Below are positions 1 through 6,752 of a stretch of DNA of 13,850 nucleotides, piece after piece; the stretch's first letter is position 1, and every line of letters starts with the position of its first letter. This DNA comes from Mailhella sp. (lineage in GTDB: Bacteria; Desulfobacterota; Desulfovibrionia; Desulfovibrionales; Desulfovibrionaceae): the NCBI GenBank assembly GCA_024404335.1, contig JAKSQA010000008.1, positions 1 through 13,850 on the forward strand. The letters are read 5' to 3'. Under the pieces are notes generated by a model. The model saw only the letters and a program-made list of their open reading frames with translations. It was not told where the DNA came from and did no database searches. The position numbers were made by a program, and so were the translations under genes.

Positions 1-157
1 CGGTTCGTGAAGCGGCATAGCCGGGTCGTGGGCCGGGCAGGGAGTGACGGCAGAAGCGCCGTGAAGGGGAAATGAGGCAGCCTTAAGGCTGATGCCGGCT
101 TTCCCGCAGCCGTTGAGGGGCTGCATGCCTTGGCGGATCGGTGATCGTTTCCGGACT
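1..157. other. left edge, no gene assignable
   Basis: No complete gene is visible here. On the plus strand the first frame is open from the edge to a TGA at 73-75 (24 codons, rich in Arg, Lys and Gly). It could be the tail of a gene entering from the left, but it has no recognisable motif. Just after that stop is a perfect 14-nt palindrome, CAGCCTTAAGGCTG (78-91), and a second stem GCAGCC/GGCTGC (106-111 with 119-124). Neither is followed by a T-run on either strand, so these hairpins are only possible weak terminators between the unseen left gene and tetR, which would converge here. Confidence 0.3.
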
Positions 158-808
158 TCAGACGGACGGAGAGGCGAGAGGCCGGATCTCGCCTCTGCGG
201 TAGCGCTCCGCATAGGATTTCAGGGAAAACATGATGAGCTCTTTGAGGTGCCTGTTCGCCTCCATCGGCGAGTAGTCGAAGAAGGATGTGAGGCCTCTGG
301 CCATGTCGCGGTGCACGCAGAGCATCAGAAGATAGGGGGCCATGACCTGGATGATGCAGAAGTCGAGAACGGGATCGTCGATGGCGATTCCGGTCACATC
401 CGCAGTGAGGCTTCGGATGTATGCCTCCTTAGGCAGTGTGCCGGCCAGGAAGGACATGCCGCCCACAGGCGAGGGGGTCATGAGCTCGTGGGCCCATATC
501 TTTGCGTACCAGTTCTCGCCGCTGTAGGCCGTATTGATGTACGCATCAAGTACGAGACAGAGTTTTTCCTCTGCGGAAAGCCCGCAGTTCATGATCCTTC
601 CCATTTCTTCCAGATTGACGATGTGCTCATGCACGTCGTCAAGCACGGCGCGGTACAGGTCTTCACGGGATCCAAAGTAGTAGTTGACGGCCGCGATGTT
701 CACGCCGGCTTCCCTGCAGATCATCTTGCTGGTCGTTTCGGCGTAGCCCAGGTCGGCGAAGAGCCTGACGGCGGTCTCAAGTATCCTCGTACGGAGCGTA
801 GCCCTCAA
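158..808 (-). CDS. TetR/AcrR-family transcriptional regulator (CecR-like)
   Basis: A DNA-binding repressor of the TetR family, 216 aa. Residues 1-56 form the N-terminal helix-turn-helix domain: RILETAVRLFADLGY, then TTSKMICREAGVNIAAVNYY, then FGSREDLYRAVL. The remainder is a helical ligand-binding and dimerisation domain; WAHELMTPSP near residue 105 resembles the CecR/YbiH-type C-terminal domain. The only start codon near the HTH is TTG at 806-808, nine residues before the first helix. The frame stays open upstream to a TAA at about 908-910 without ATG, GTG or TTG, and no clear Shine-Dalgarno is seen, so the start is uncertain. Such regulators usually control a neighbouring efflux or detoxification operon. 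The likely target here is left of the window or the divergent glmS side, but that is inference. The effector is unknown. Confidence 0.88.
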   Translation of the reverse strand: MRATLRTRILETAVRLFADLGYAETTSKMICREAGVNIAAVNYYFGSREDLYRAVLDDVHEHIVNLEEMGRIMNCGLSAEEKLCLVLDAYINTAYSGENWYAKIWAHELMTPSPVGGMSFLAGTLPKEAYIRSLTADVTGIAIDDPVLDFCIIQVMAPYLLMLCVHRDMARGLTSFFDYSPMEANRHLKELIMFSLKSYAERYRRGEIRPLASPSV

Positions 809-973
809 GGTCGATGCGCTTCGCCGTCTTCGCGGGCCGTTTTCTTGCGTGAGAAAAGAGAAAGCATGGAGTCCCTTGCGTATGCGTATGACGCGGATAT
901 TTTTGCCTTATAAGCTGAAATCCCGCGGAGTATATGCCCGCTTCGGCACGTCTGCAATATGCGCAGGGGCTGT

Positions 974-1013
974 TTAAAAGAAAGCCGGGGCCTTGATGGA
1001 CGATCGGCCCCGG
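974..1013 (-). terminator. terminator-like hairpin upstream of tetR
   Basis: CCGGGGCC (985-992) pairs with GGCCCCGG (1006-1013) across a 13-nt loop, and outer GAAAG/CTTTC bases can extend the stem. Read on the minus strand the stem runs into CTTTCTTTTAAA, which fits a Rho-independent terminator; on the plus strand there is no T-run. No minus-strand gene ends here. It is therefore either the end of a small RNA or an attenuator in the tetR leader. The function is inference. Confidence 0.5.
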
Positions 1014-1147
1014 AACTTTCATAGCCACCCGGAGGGATGAGGGGCCGTGCGTATCTCTTCACGGCCGCTGCATCGTCCGTCCTCGCGGGAGGTCTGCGCT
1101 TCTGGGGGGATGGAGAGGTGTTCCCCGCAGTGCGCCATGAGCGAAAT

Positions 1148-1178
1148 TTGACCCTTTCGGGATGTTTTACGATATGAA
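1148..1178 (+). promoter_or_regulatory. candidate distal glmS promoter
   Basis: TTGACC (1148-1153) matches the -35 consensus in five of six positions. TATGAA (1173-1178) is a possible -10, but the 19-nt spacing is long. The surrounding AT-rich stretch is unlike the rest of the region. It would give a leader of about 200 nt before glmS. Confidence 0.25.
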
Positions 1179-1294
1179 ATCTAAATTTGAATTTGATTTA
1201 AAAAGCCTCTGATGTCAAGGGCAAATTCCGATTTTCTTATCGCAGGTCTGAGAGCCGTAGATGCCTTGTCCGCATCCCTTCCTGCCGGGACTTC

Positions 1295-1323
1295 TTGATT
1301 CTTTGCCGACGCGTTGATATCCT
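1295..1323 (+). promoter_or_regulatory. candidate proximal glmS promoter
   Basis: TTGATT (1295-1300) and TATCCT (1318-1323) are separated by 17 nt, and each matches consensus in four of six positions. It would start transcription near 1330 and give a leader of about 57 nt. It has better spacing than the distal candidate but weaker hexamers. Confidence 0.3.
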
Positions 1324-1386
1324 CCCGGAAAATTCAGGTGCTGCGGCGCTAGCCGGCGGACCGAAGCAGTCCCGAGCGAGGTGAAT

Positions 1387-3231
1387 ATGTGCGGAATCAT
1401 AGGCTATAGCGGATATCGTCCTGCAGTACCTCTGCTTGTTGAGGGGCTTCATCGTCTGGAATACCGTGGATATGATTCCTCAGGCGTCGCGTTCGATGTC
1501 CTGGACAGGATCAATGTCATCAAGGCGGAGGGCAAGCTCTCCAATCTTGAGGCGAAGCTCGACTCGGAGATGACCCTGCTGGCCACGACCGGCATCGGCC
1601 ATACCCGCTGGGCCACGCATGGCCTGCCAGTGGAGCGCAATGCCCATCCTCACCTTTCGCAGGACGGCGCAATAGCCATCGTCCATAACGGGATCATAGA
1701 GAATTTCCAGCAGCTCAAGGACGAGCTCACGGCCAAGGGGCACACATTCCTTTCCGATACCGACACGGAGGTGCTGGCCCATCTGATAGGCGAGGAGAGG
1801 CTTTCCGCCCCTACGCTTCTCGACGCATTCGCCGCCGCGCTGCGCAGGGCGCATGGCGCCTATGCCGTCGTGCTGCTTTCCCCCGAGGAGCATGGAGTGC
1901 TGTATGCGGCCCGCATGTCTGCGCCTCTTCTCCTTGGTGTCGGCGCCGGAGAGTGCTTCATAGGATCCGACATCCCCGCCTTCCTTCCCTATACGCGTGA
2001 TGTGGTCTTCCTCAGCGACGGGGAGATCGTCAGGGTCGAGAATGAATCATGGGAAGTCTTCGGGCTCGAATCCCTTGAATCCCGCACATCGGCCAAGTCC
2101 GTCACGCGCATCGCATGGGACATGCACGCCGCGGCAAAGGACGGATTCAAGCACTTCATGCTCAAGGAGATCATGGAGCAGCCCCGTGTCATCAAAGACT
2201 GCCTTACGGGCCGCCTCACCGGGTACGGCGTGGACCGCAGGGTGAGTCTTCCCGAACTTGACGGGCTTCCCGTTCCCTCCAGGCTCCATATCGTCGCATG
2301 CGGCACCTCCTATAATGCCGGCCTGTGGGGCAGGCAGCTCATCGAGCGCATGGGCGGCATCCCCGTCGACGTGGACATCGCCTCGGAGTTCCGGTACCGC
2401 GACCCCATCCTCAGGCCTGACGAGATGGTCCTGGTGATCAGCCAGTCCGGCGAGACGGCCGACACGCTGGCGGCTCTCCAGCTGGCGCGCGGAAAGGGAT
2501 GCAGGGTCATCGGCCTCTGCAATGTCGTCGGCTCGTCCATTGCGCGCGAATCAGACGTCGTGCTCTATACACAGGCCGGGCCTGAGATCAGCGTGGCCTC
2601 CACGAAGGCCATGTGCAGCCAGATGACGCTGCTCGCCCTCATCGCCCTGTATTTCGGGCAGCGGCGTTCCCCCGCAGTGTGCGACCCGTCGCTCCTGGAG
2701 GCGCTGGAGGCCCTTTCCGGCCGTCTTCAGGAAGAGCTTCCCCTCATGAACGAACGGGCGAAGCAGCTCGCGGAGAAGTTCGCGAGGACGAGAGGGTTCT
2801 TCTATCTCGGCCGCGGATGCTGTGAGGCCCTTGCGTATGAAGGGGCGCTCAAGCTCAAGGAGATATCGTACATACATGCCGAGGGCTATGCGGCAGGCGA
2901 GATGAAGCACGGCCCGATCGCGCTGGTCGACAGCGATTTCTCGAGCTTCGCCCTTGCCCTTGACGATGACCTCTTCCCGAAGGTGAAGTCCAATATCCAG
3001 GAGATACTTGCCCGCAGGGGGCGGGTCATCGCCCTCGTCCAGAGGAGGGGTACGGGCATGGCCCCAAGGATCGAGGCGGAGGAGGTCTGGGAGCTTCCGG
3101 CGTCGCATCCCGTCGCCGCAGGCTTCCTTGCACTGCCCGCCCTGCAGCTCTTCAGCTACCATGTGGCGGACTATCTCGGGAACGATGTGGACCAGCCCAG
3201 GAACCTTGCGAAGAGCGTGACGGTGGAATAG
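1387..3231 (+). CDS. glmS: glutamine--fructose-6-phosphate aminotransferase (isomerizing)
   Basis: GlmS converts fructose-6-phosphate and glutamine to glucosamine-6-phosphate and glutamate, the entry step to UDP-GlcNAc for peptidoglycan and lipopolysaccharide; it is cytosolic. The protein has 614 aa, normal for the family. It begins MCGIIGYSGY: Cys2 becomes the N-terminal nucleophile after Met removal. This fixes the start at ATG 1387 rather than the in-frame GTG at 1381, which lies inside the Shine-Dalgarno GAGGTGA (1378-1384). The class-II glutaminase domain spans about 2-240 (LEYRGYDSSG, GHTRWATHG, HNGIIEN). Two SIS sugar-isomerase domains follow (VACGTSYNAG 303-312, SQSGETADT 352-360, VASTKA 403-408; second domain about 470-605). 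The end PRNLAKSVTVE carries the conserved lysine of the isomerase site. The MATE gene follows after 88 bp with no terminator seen, so the two may be co-transcribed. Confidence 0.98.
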   Translation: MCGIIGYSGYRPAVPLLVEGLHRLEYRGYDSSGVAFDVLDRINVIKAEGKLSNLEAKLDSEMTLLATTGIGHTRWATHGLPVERNAHPHLSQDGAIAIVHNGIIENFQQLKDELTAKGHTFLSDTDTEVLAHLIGEERLSAPTLLDAFAAALRRAHGAYAVVLLSPEEHGVLYAARMSAPLLLGVGAGECFIGSDIPAFLPYTRDVVFLSDGEIVRVENESWEVFGLESLESRTSAKSVTRIAWDMHAAAKDGFKHFMLKEIMEQPRVIKDCLTGRLTGYGVDRRVSLPELDGLPVPSRLHIVACGTSYNAGLWGRQLIERMGGIPVDVDIASEFRYRDPILRPDEMVLVISQSGETADTLAALQLARGKGCRVIGLCNVVGSSIARESDVVLYTQAGPEISVASTKAMCSQMTLLALIALYFGQRRSPAVCDPSLLEALEALSGRLQEELPLMNERAKQLAEKFARTRGFFYLGRGCCEALAYEGALKLKEISYIHAEGYAAGEMKHGPIALVDSDFSSFALALDDDLFPKVKSNIQEILARRGRVIALVQRRGTGMAPRIEAEEVWELPASHPVAAGFLALPALQLFSYHVADYLGNDVDQPRNLAKSVTVE

Positions 3232-3264
3232 CCGCCCCGCACACATAGAGAGCCGGATCACCGA

Positions 3265-3276
3265 CGGAACGTTCCG
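3265..3276. repeat. 12-bp palindrome between glmS and MATE gene
   Basis: CGGAACGTTCCG is a perfect 12-bp palindrome. It sits inside a looser CGGAT (about 3254-3258) / ATCCG (3286-3290) pairing. There is no T-run, so it is not a standard terminator. It could be an operator or an RNA hairpin affecting expression of the downstream gene; nothing further can be said. Confidence 0.3.
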
Positions 3277-3319
3277 CCCTGATGAATCCGATGTCTTTGC
3301 CCTGGGAGGGGAGGGACCG

Positions 3320-4699
3320 ATGGCACATCGAAGTCAGGGAAAGCATATTGATATGCTGAACGGACCCCTGTTCGGCAGGATACTTTTCTTCGCGCTTCCG
3401 ATAGCGCTGACAAGCATGCTTCAGCAGCTGTTCAATTCGGCCGACATGATCGTCGTCGGCCGATGGGCCGGCCCCGAGGCGCTTGCGGCGGTGGGAGGGA
3501 ACAGCGCGGTCATAAACCTACTGGTCAATCTCTTCATAGGCCTGTCCATCGGAGCCAATGTCGCCATTGCCGCCTATATAGGGAAGGACCGGCCTGAGAA
3601 GGCTCAGGACACCATGCATACGGCCATGGCGCTGGCGCTGGCCGCAGGCGTCTTCCTGCTTGCTGCAGGCATCGCGTCGGCCCGCCCCATCCTTGAGCTG
3701 ATAGGCACGCCTGATGAGGTGATGGGAGGGGCGGTCGTGTACCTGAAGCTGTACTTCGCAGGGGCGCCGTTCATCATGATATACAACTTCGGCTCCGCAG
3801 TGCTCCGAAGCGTGGGCGATACCCGGAGGCCTCTGTACACCCTGACTGCGGCCGGCATCGTCAACGTGCTGCTTAACCTTGTCTTCGTCGTGGGCTTCGG
3901 CATGGGGGTCGCCGGCGTGGGCCTGGCGACGCTCATATCCAATATATGCGGCGCGGCTCCAATATGGTTCTTCCTGCTGAACGAGCAGTACCCCGTGAGG
4001 CTTGTTCCGCGGCGGCTGCGCATCGTGAAGCCCTACCTTCTCTTCATCATACGGATCGGCGCACCCGCAGGGCTGCAGGGAATGGTGTTCTCCCTGTCCA
4101 ACGTGTGCATCCAGTCGGGAATCAACGGATTCGGCGCGGCGGCGATAGCAGGCACGGCGGCGGCCATAAATTTCGAGTATTTCACTTACTATGTGGTGAA
4201 CGGCTTCAACCAGGCATGCCTGACGTTCACCGGACAGAACTACGCGGCCTGCGACTTCGACCGGTGCCGCCGCATATACCGCTGGTCCACGCTCGGCGCT
4301 CTTGCGATATGCGGTGCCCTTTGCGCCTTCTACTGGCTGTTCGGCATACATGTGCTGAGGTTCTTCTCCACCGATGCGGACGTGCTGGCCCTCGCTATGG
4401 ACCGTGTGCACTGCGTATGCGCTCTGGGCTTCCTGGTCATCAGCTACGAGGTCTCGGCGAGCGCCCTGCGGGGCATGGGGATCTCGATGCTCCCTGCGCT
4501 GTTCACCCTTGTCGGCTCATGCCTGCTGCGGCTTGTGTGGCTTGTGACCGTGTTCCAGTGGTACCGCAGCTATGAGATGCTGATGCTGGTCTACCCCGTC
4601 TCATGGATCGTGACGGGCATCGCGATGCTTTCGGCCTATTTCATCATCAGGCATCGTCTTTTCAGACAGAAGATGGAATGCCTTGCCAAGGAGTGGTAG
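3320..4699 (+). CDS. MATE-family multidrug/Na+ antiporter
   Basis: An inner-membrane transporter of the multidrug and toxic compound extrusion family, which exports cationic drugs or metabolites in exchange for Na+ or H+. The 459-aa length and about 12 hydrophobic segments in two homologous halves match the family. Visible signatures are LPIALTSMLQQLFNSADMIV (26-45) in the first helix pair, RSVGDTRRP (163-171), and in the second half PAGLQGMVFSLSN (249-261) and TFTGQNYAA (302-310). The ATG at 3320 has GAGGG four nt upstream; an internal Met at residue 12 is a less likely start. It lies 88 bp after glmS on the same strand and converges with the NFACT gene. The substrate cannot be deduced. A link to the upstream TetR regulator is possible but they are not adjacent. 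Confidence 0.94.
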   Translation: MAHRSQGKHIDMLNGPLFGRILFFALPIALTSMLQQLFNSADMIVVGRWAGPEALAAVGGNSAVINLLVNLFIGLSIGANVAIAAYIGKDRPEKAQDTMHTAMALALAAGVFLLAAGIASARPILELIGTPDEVMGGAVVYLKLYFAGAPFIMIYNFGSAVLRSVGDTRRPLYTLTAAGIVNVLLNLVFVVGFGMGVAGVGLATLISNICGAAPIWFFLLNEQYPVRLVPRRLRIVKPYLLFIIRIGAPAGLQGMVFSLSNVCIQSGINGFGAAAIAGTAAAINFEYFTYYVVNGFNQACLTFTGQNYAACDFDRCRRIYRWSTLGALAICGALCAFYWLFGIHVLRFFSTDADVLALAMDRVHCVCALGFLVISYEVSASALRGMGISMLPALFTLVGSCLLRLVWLVTVFQWYRSYEMLMLVYPVSWIVTGIAMLSAYFIIRHRLFRQKMECLAKEW

Positions 4700-4702
4700 G
4701 CG

Positions 4703-4717
4703 AGGTCCGGAGGACCT
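4703..4717. terminator. weak hairpin between convergent genes
   Basis: AGGTCC (4703-4708), a GGA loop, then GGACCT (4712-4717) lie in the 36-bp gap between the stop codons of the MATE and NFACT genes. The stem has six base pairs and no T-run follows on either strand, so it is at best a poor or Rho-assisted terminator. No other terminator is visible for either gene. Confidence 0.3.
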
Positions 4718-4735
4718 GGAAGGGGAGGCGTCGGC

Positions 4736-6289
4736 TCAGCCGCGGAGAAGCCGTTCCTCAAGATCGGGTTCCAGGCGTACCGTGAAGGCCCCTTCGCTGC
4801 GGTCTATACGCACCATGCCCGGCGCGGCCTTCTTCATCGGATGGATGTACTTCGCAAGGGAGTACTGGATATCGGCCCCGTCCTGGTCTTTCTGCCAGCT
4901 TTTGAGCGCGGCCAGTATGCCTGCCTCGTGAAGGGTGCGCTCGGGCACGTCCTGTCCGGCATGGTCCCTTCGTATGATGACATGGGCGCTGGGGCCGTCG
5001 GCGGTATGGAGCCAGTAGTCATGGGGGGCCGCCATCTTGAGTGCGAGCCCGTTCCCCTTCGTGTCACGGCCGCGGAGCATGAGGAATCCGTCGCTGCTCC
5101 GGAATGCCTGCACCTGTTTCGGCAGATCGCCGGGAAGGGCTCGTCCGGCGGAGGCCTGCTTCTGCGCGGACCTGGGAAGCGCTGCGGGAGCTGATGAGGC
5201 GGCTGACGCAAGGGCACGGAGGGCGGAGTTCTCCGCGCGTTCCTTCTGGGCGGCAAGCTCGCTCCGCCTCCTCGAAAGATGCTCCAGGCCTCTGCGCCCC
5301 CTGCCTGCTTGGCGGAAGAGCTCGGTCATGTTCTCGCGGATGGTCAGCTTCCTGTCGAGCTGGAGGACCCGTCCTCCGTCGCCATCAGGGATGAGGACCG
5401 ATGCCGCCTTTTCATTGGGCTGGAATCTGTAGAGATTCTGCTGGAGGAGGAGTGCGTCGCTCTGCCTCATGCACATGGATGTCAGGCGCTCCTCATCGGC
5501 ATCGAGTTTTTTAAGGAGTCTTCCGATGCGTGCGGCTTCCTGCGTGAAGGGCATGGCTGCGGCTTCCCGGGCTTTCGCAGCCGCGTCGCTCCAGACGGAT
5601 TTCTCTCCTGCGGCGGCAAGCAGGGGCAGGGGATCGTCTCCGGAGGTCTCGAGGAAGCCGTCTCCCAGAAGATGGAGCTGCTCTTCGGGGAGCGGCCAGG
5701 CTGAGAGATGGCAGGCCGATCCGTTGTCGTAGAGGAAGACATCTCCTCCTCCCGCCTGCAGGTCCATGAGCAGTGCGTCCGCATCGAGAGGGTCGAGATG
5801 GGGGATCGTCCGCCGCAGGGCCGGCGTGATGACGGGCCAGGACCTGTACATGTCGGAAGGCACTGCGGAGAGCTGCTCGGGCCACTCCGGCTCGGAGAAT
5901 TCCGGAGGCGCATCGAAGGAAAGGGATGCGCCTTCCCTGAGATCGAGAAGCAGCCAGATGGGGGCCTCGCCGGAGAAGCAGAGGTAGAGGCGCCTTTCCG
6001 TCCAGTGGGCTGCGGCACGGAGTATGCGCTGGTCGGAAAGATGCTTCCGAAGGCGCATGACGAAGGCCGGAGGCTGGGCGTTCACCGGAATCCGATGTGT
6101 GGAGACGAACAGAAGCGGCGATCTGCGGTCGGCCTTCAGGACCAGATAGCGCTTGCCGTCGTGTTCGCGGCCGCCATACAGGGAAAAGACCAGCACGCCC
6201 GGCACCGGAGCATGGATCTTCTCCATCCTGGCACCAATGAGCCGGGGGAGAAGGACATCACACAGGCGTCGGAAAAGATGCGCGTCCAT
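4736..6289 (-). CDS. NFACT-family protein, RqcH-like (fibronectin-binding A/DUF814)
   Basis: Member of the NFACT family (eukaryotic NEMF/Rqc2, bacterial RqcH). RqcH binds the 50S subunit carrying stalled peptidyl-tRNA and recruits alanyl-tRNA to add degradation-marking alanine tails; older annotations call such proteins fibronectin-binding. The protein has 517 aa: NFACT-N about 1-240 (FVMRLRKHL at 76-84), a middle segment with two long helices (about 245-290 and 320-355) suited to the coiled-coil arm, an Ala/Pro/Ser-rich linker at 356-392, and NFACT-R from about 396 with DYWLHTADGPSAHVIIR (424-440). The Asp-Arg pair conserved in NFACT-N appears as Glu98-Arg99. The start lies 11 nt behind the dksA stop with no Shine-Dalgarno, which suggests coupled translation. 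RqcH-like function is inferred; a diverged NFACT role is possible. Confidence 0.88.
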   Translation of the reverse strand: MDAHLFRRLCDVLLPRLIGARMEKIHAPVPGVLVFSLYGGREHDGKRYLVLKADRRSPLLFVSTHRIPVNAQPPAFVMRLRKHLSDQRILRAAAHWTERRLYLCFSGEAPIWLLLDLREGASLSFDAPPEFSEPEWPEQLSAVPSDMYRSWPVITPALRRTIPHLDPLDADALLMDLQAGGGDVFLYDNGSACHLSAWPLPEEQLHLLGDGFLETSGDDPLPLLAAAGEKSVWSDAAAKAREAAAMPFTQEAARIGRLLKKLDADEERLTSMCMRQSDALLLQQNLYRFQPNEKAASVLIPDGDGGRVLQLDRKLTIRENMTELFRQAGRGRRGLEHLSRRRSELAAQKERAENSALRALASAASSAPAALPRSAQKQASAGRALPGDLPKQVQAFRSSDGFLMLRGRDTKGNGLALKMAAPHDYWLHTADGPSAHVIIRRDHAGQDVPERTLHEAGILAALKSWQKDQDGADIQYSLAKYIHPMKKAAPGMVRIDRSEGAFTVRLEPDLEERLLRG

Positions 6290-6300
6290 GGCGGGAAGGG

Positions 6301-6663
6301 TCAGCTGCCCTGGATCTTTTCGCCCTCTTCCTGTCGGGCCTTGCAGGCGACGCAGAGCGTGGTGACGGGGCGGGCCTTGAGGCGGGCCAGGGCGATCTCC
6401 TCACCGCATTCCTCGCAGATGCCGTATTCGCCTTCGTCCATGCGGCGGAGTGCGTCGTTGATCTTGGCGATCAGCTTGCGTTCACGGTCGCGTATGCGGA
6501 GAGTGAAGGAGCAGTCGGATTCGGCCGTGGCCCGGTCGGAAGGATCGGCATAGGACGTATGGTTGTCCGTAAGCTCTTCGAGCGTGGAATCTCCGTTGCG
6601 CTGGGCCTCGGCGAGCATGCTGTTAAGGAGATTGCGAAAATATTCAAGATGTTCGGGAGTCAA
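6301..6663 (-). CDS. dksA: RNA polymerase-binding transcription factor DksA
   Basis: DksA enters the RNA polymerase secondary channel and, with ppGpp, represses stable-RNA promoters and activates amino-acid promoters. The protein has 120 aa and lacks the N-terminal extension of the 151-aa E. coli protein. The coiled coil carries the functional tip as DPSDRA (40-45), with both key aspartates present, followed by the typical RIRDRERKLIAKI (56-68). The zinc finger has four cysteines, CEEC (83-86) and CVAC (104-107). The start is TTG at 6661-6663: a perfect GGAGG (6670-6674) sits six nt upstream, and the resulting N-terminus aligns with the start of the E. coli coiled-coil region. It has its own promoter in the gap behind the HAD gene and is followed after 11 nt by the NFACT gene. 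Confidence 0.95.
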   Translation of the reverse strand: MTPEHLEYFRNLLNSMLAEAQRNGDSTLEELTDNHTSYADPSDRATAESDCSFTLRIRDRERKLIAKINDALRRMDEGEYGICEECGEEIALARLKARPVTTLCVACKARQEEGEKIQGS

Positions 6664-6669
6664 TTTTGT

Positions 6670-6674
6670 CCTCC
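6670..6674 (-). promoter_or_regulatory. Shine-Dalgarno that fixes the dksA TTG start
   Basis: On the minus strand this reads GGAGG, followed by six nt (ACAAAA) and then TTG. No ATG or GTG start exists nearby, so this site supports the TTG initiation codon. Confidence 0.75.
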
Positions 6675-6703
6675 GGAGCGGGAAATCCGTCTCAATTTCG
6701 AAT

Positions 6704-6752
6704 GAGGAGTTCTAAACCATAACGTGCCGGCTGTAAAGTGGCGGAACTCCTC
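6704..6752. repeat. 9-bp inverted repeat around the dksA promoter
   Basis: GAGGAGTTC (6704-6712) and GAACTCCTC (6744-6752) are perfectly complementary across 31 nt. The promoter-proximal arm covers part of the dksA -10 element, and the distal arm covers part of the stop codon of the HAD gene. Either a regulator-binding dyad or a stem in read-through mRNA would fit. No T-run follows, so it is not a normal terminator. Confidence 0.5.
6709..6737 (-). promoter_or_regulatory. dksA promoter
   Basis: On the minus strand TTTACA (6732-6737, five of six) and TAGAAC (6709-6714, four of six) are separated by exactly 17 nt. Transcription would begin near 6702 and give a leader of about 40 nt with a good Shine-Dalgarno. 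It lies within the 87-bp gap after the HAD gene, so dksA can be transcribed independently of the genes behind it. Confidence 0.6.

Larger units (their letters stand above)
809..1386. other. 578-bp divergent intergenic region tetR/glmS
   Basis: This gap has no credible gene; the short minus-strand frames over 777-1062 look like chance. It holds a GC-rich hairpin with a T-rich tail on the minus strand (974-1013), a second stem at 1043-1066 (GGCCGTG/CACGGCC, 10-nt loop), an AT-rich patch at 1141-1205 with three copies of ATTTGA (1146, 1185 and 1191, the last two in tandem), and the glmS leader. Promoters for both flanking genes probably lie at 1140-1325. Confidence 0.6.

Noticed and set aside
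92..913. 273-codon plus-strand frame over the tetR gene
   Set aside because: The opposite strand gives a clear TetR protein. This frame has no domain signature and spans both the gene and its upstream gap.
777..1062. Two overlapping minus-strand frames of 83-85 codons upstream of tetR
   Set aside because: They run through the terminator-like hairpin and the tetR start in other frames, with no motif or ribosome site.
1381..1386. GTG start of glmS two codons upstream
   Set aside because: It would place Cys at position 4, whereas the enzyme needs Cys directly after the initiator Met. The GTG is also part of the Shine-Dalgarno.
1200..1386. Possible glmS ribozyme in the glmS leader
   Set aside because: The conserved core of that ribozyme is not recognisable, and it is known mainly from Firmicutes.
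3518..4411. 297-codon minus-strand frame over the MATE gene
   Set aside because: His/Glu/Arg/Gly-rich shadow of the transporter, with no ribosome site or recognisable domain.
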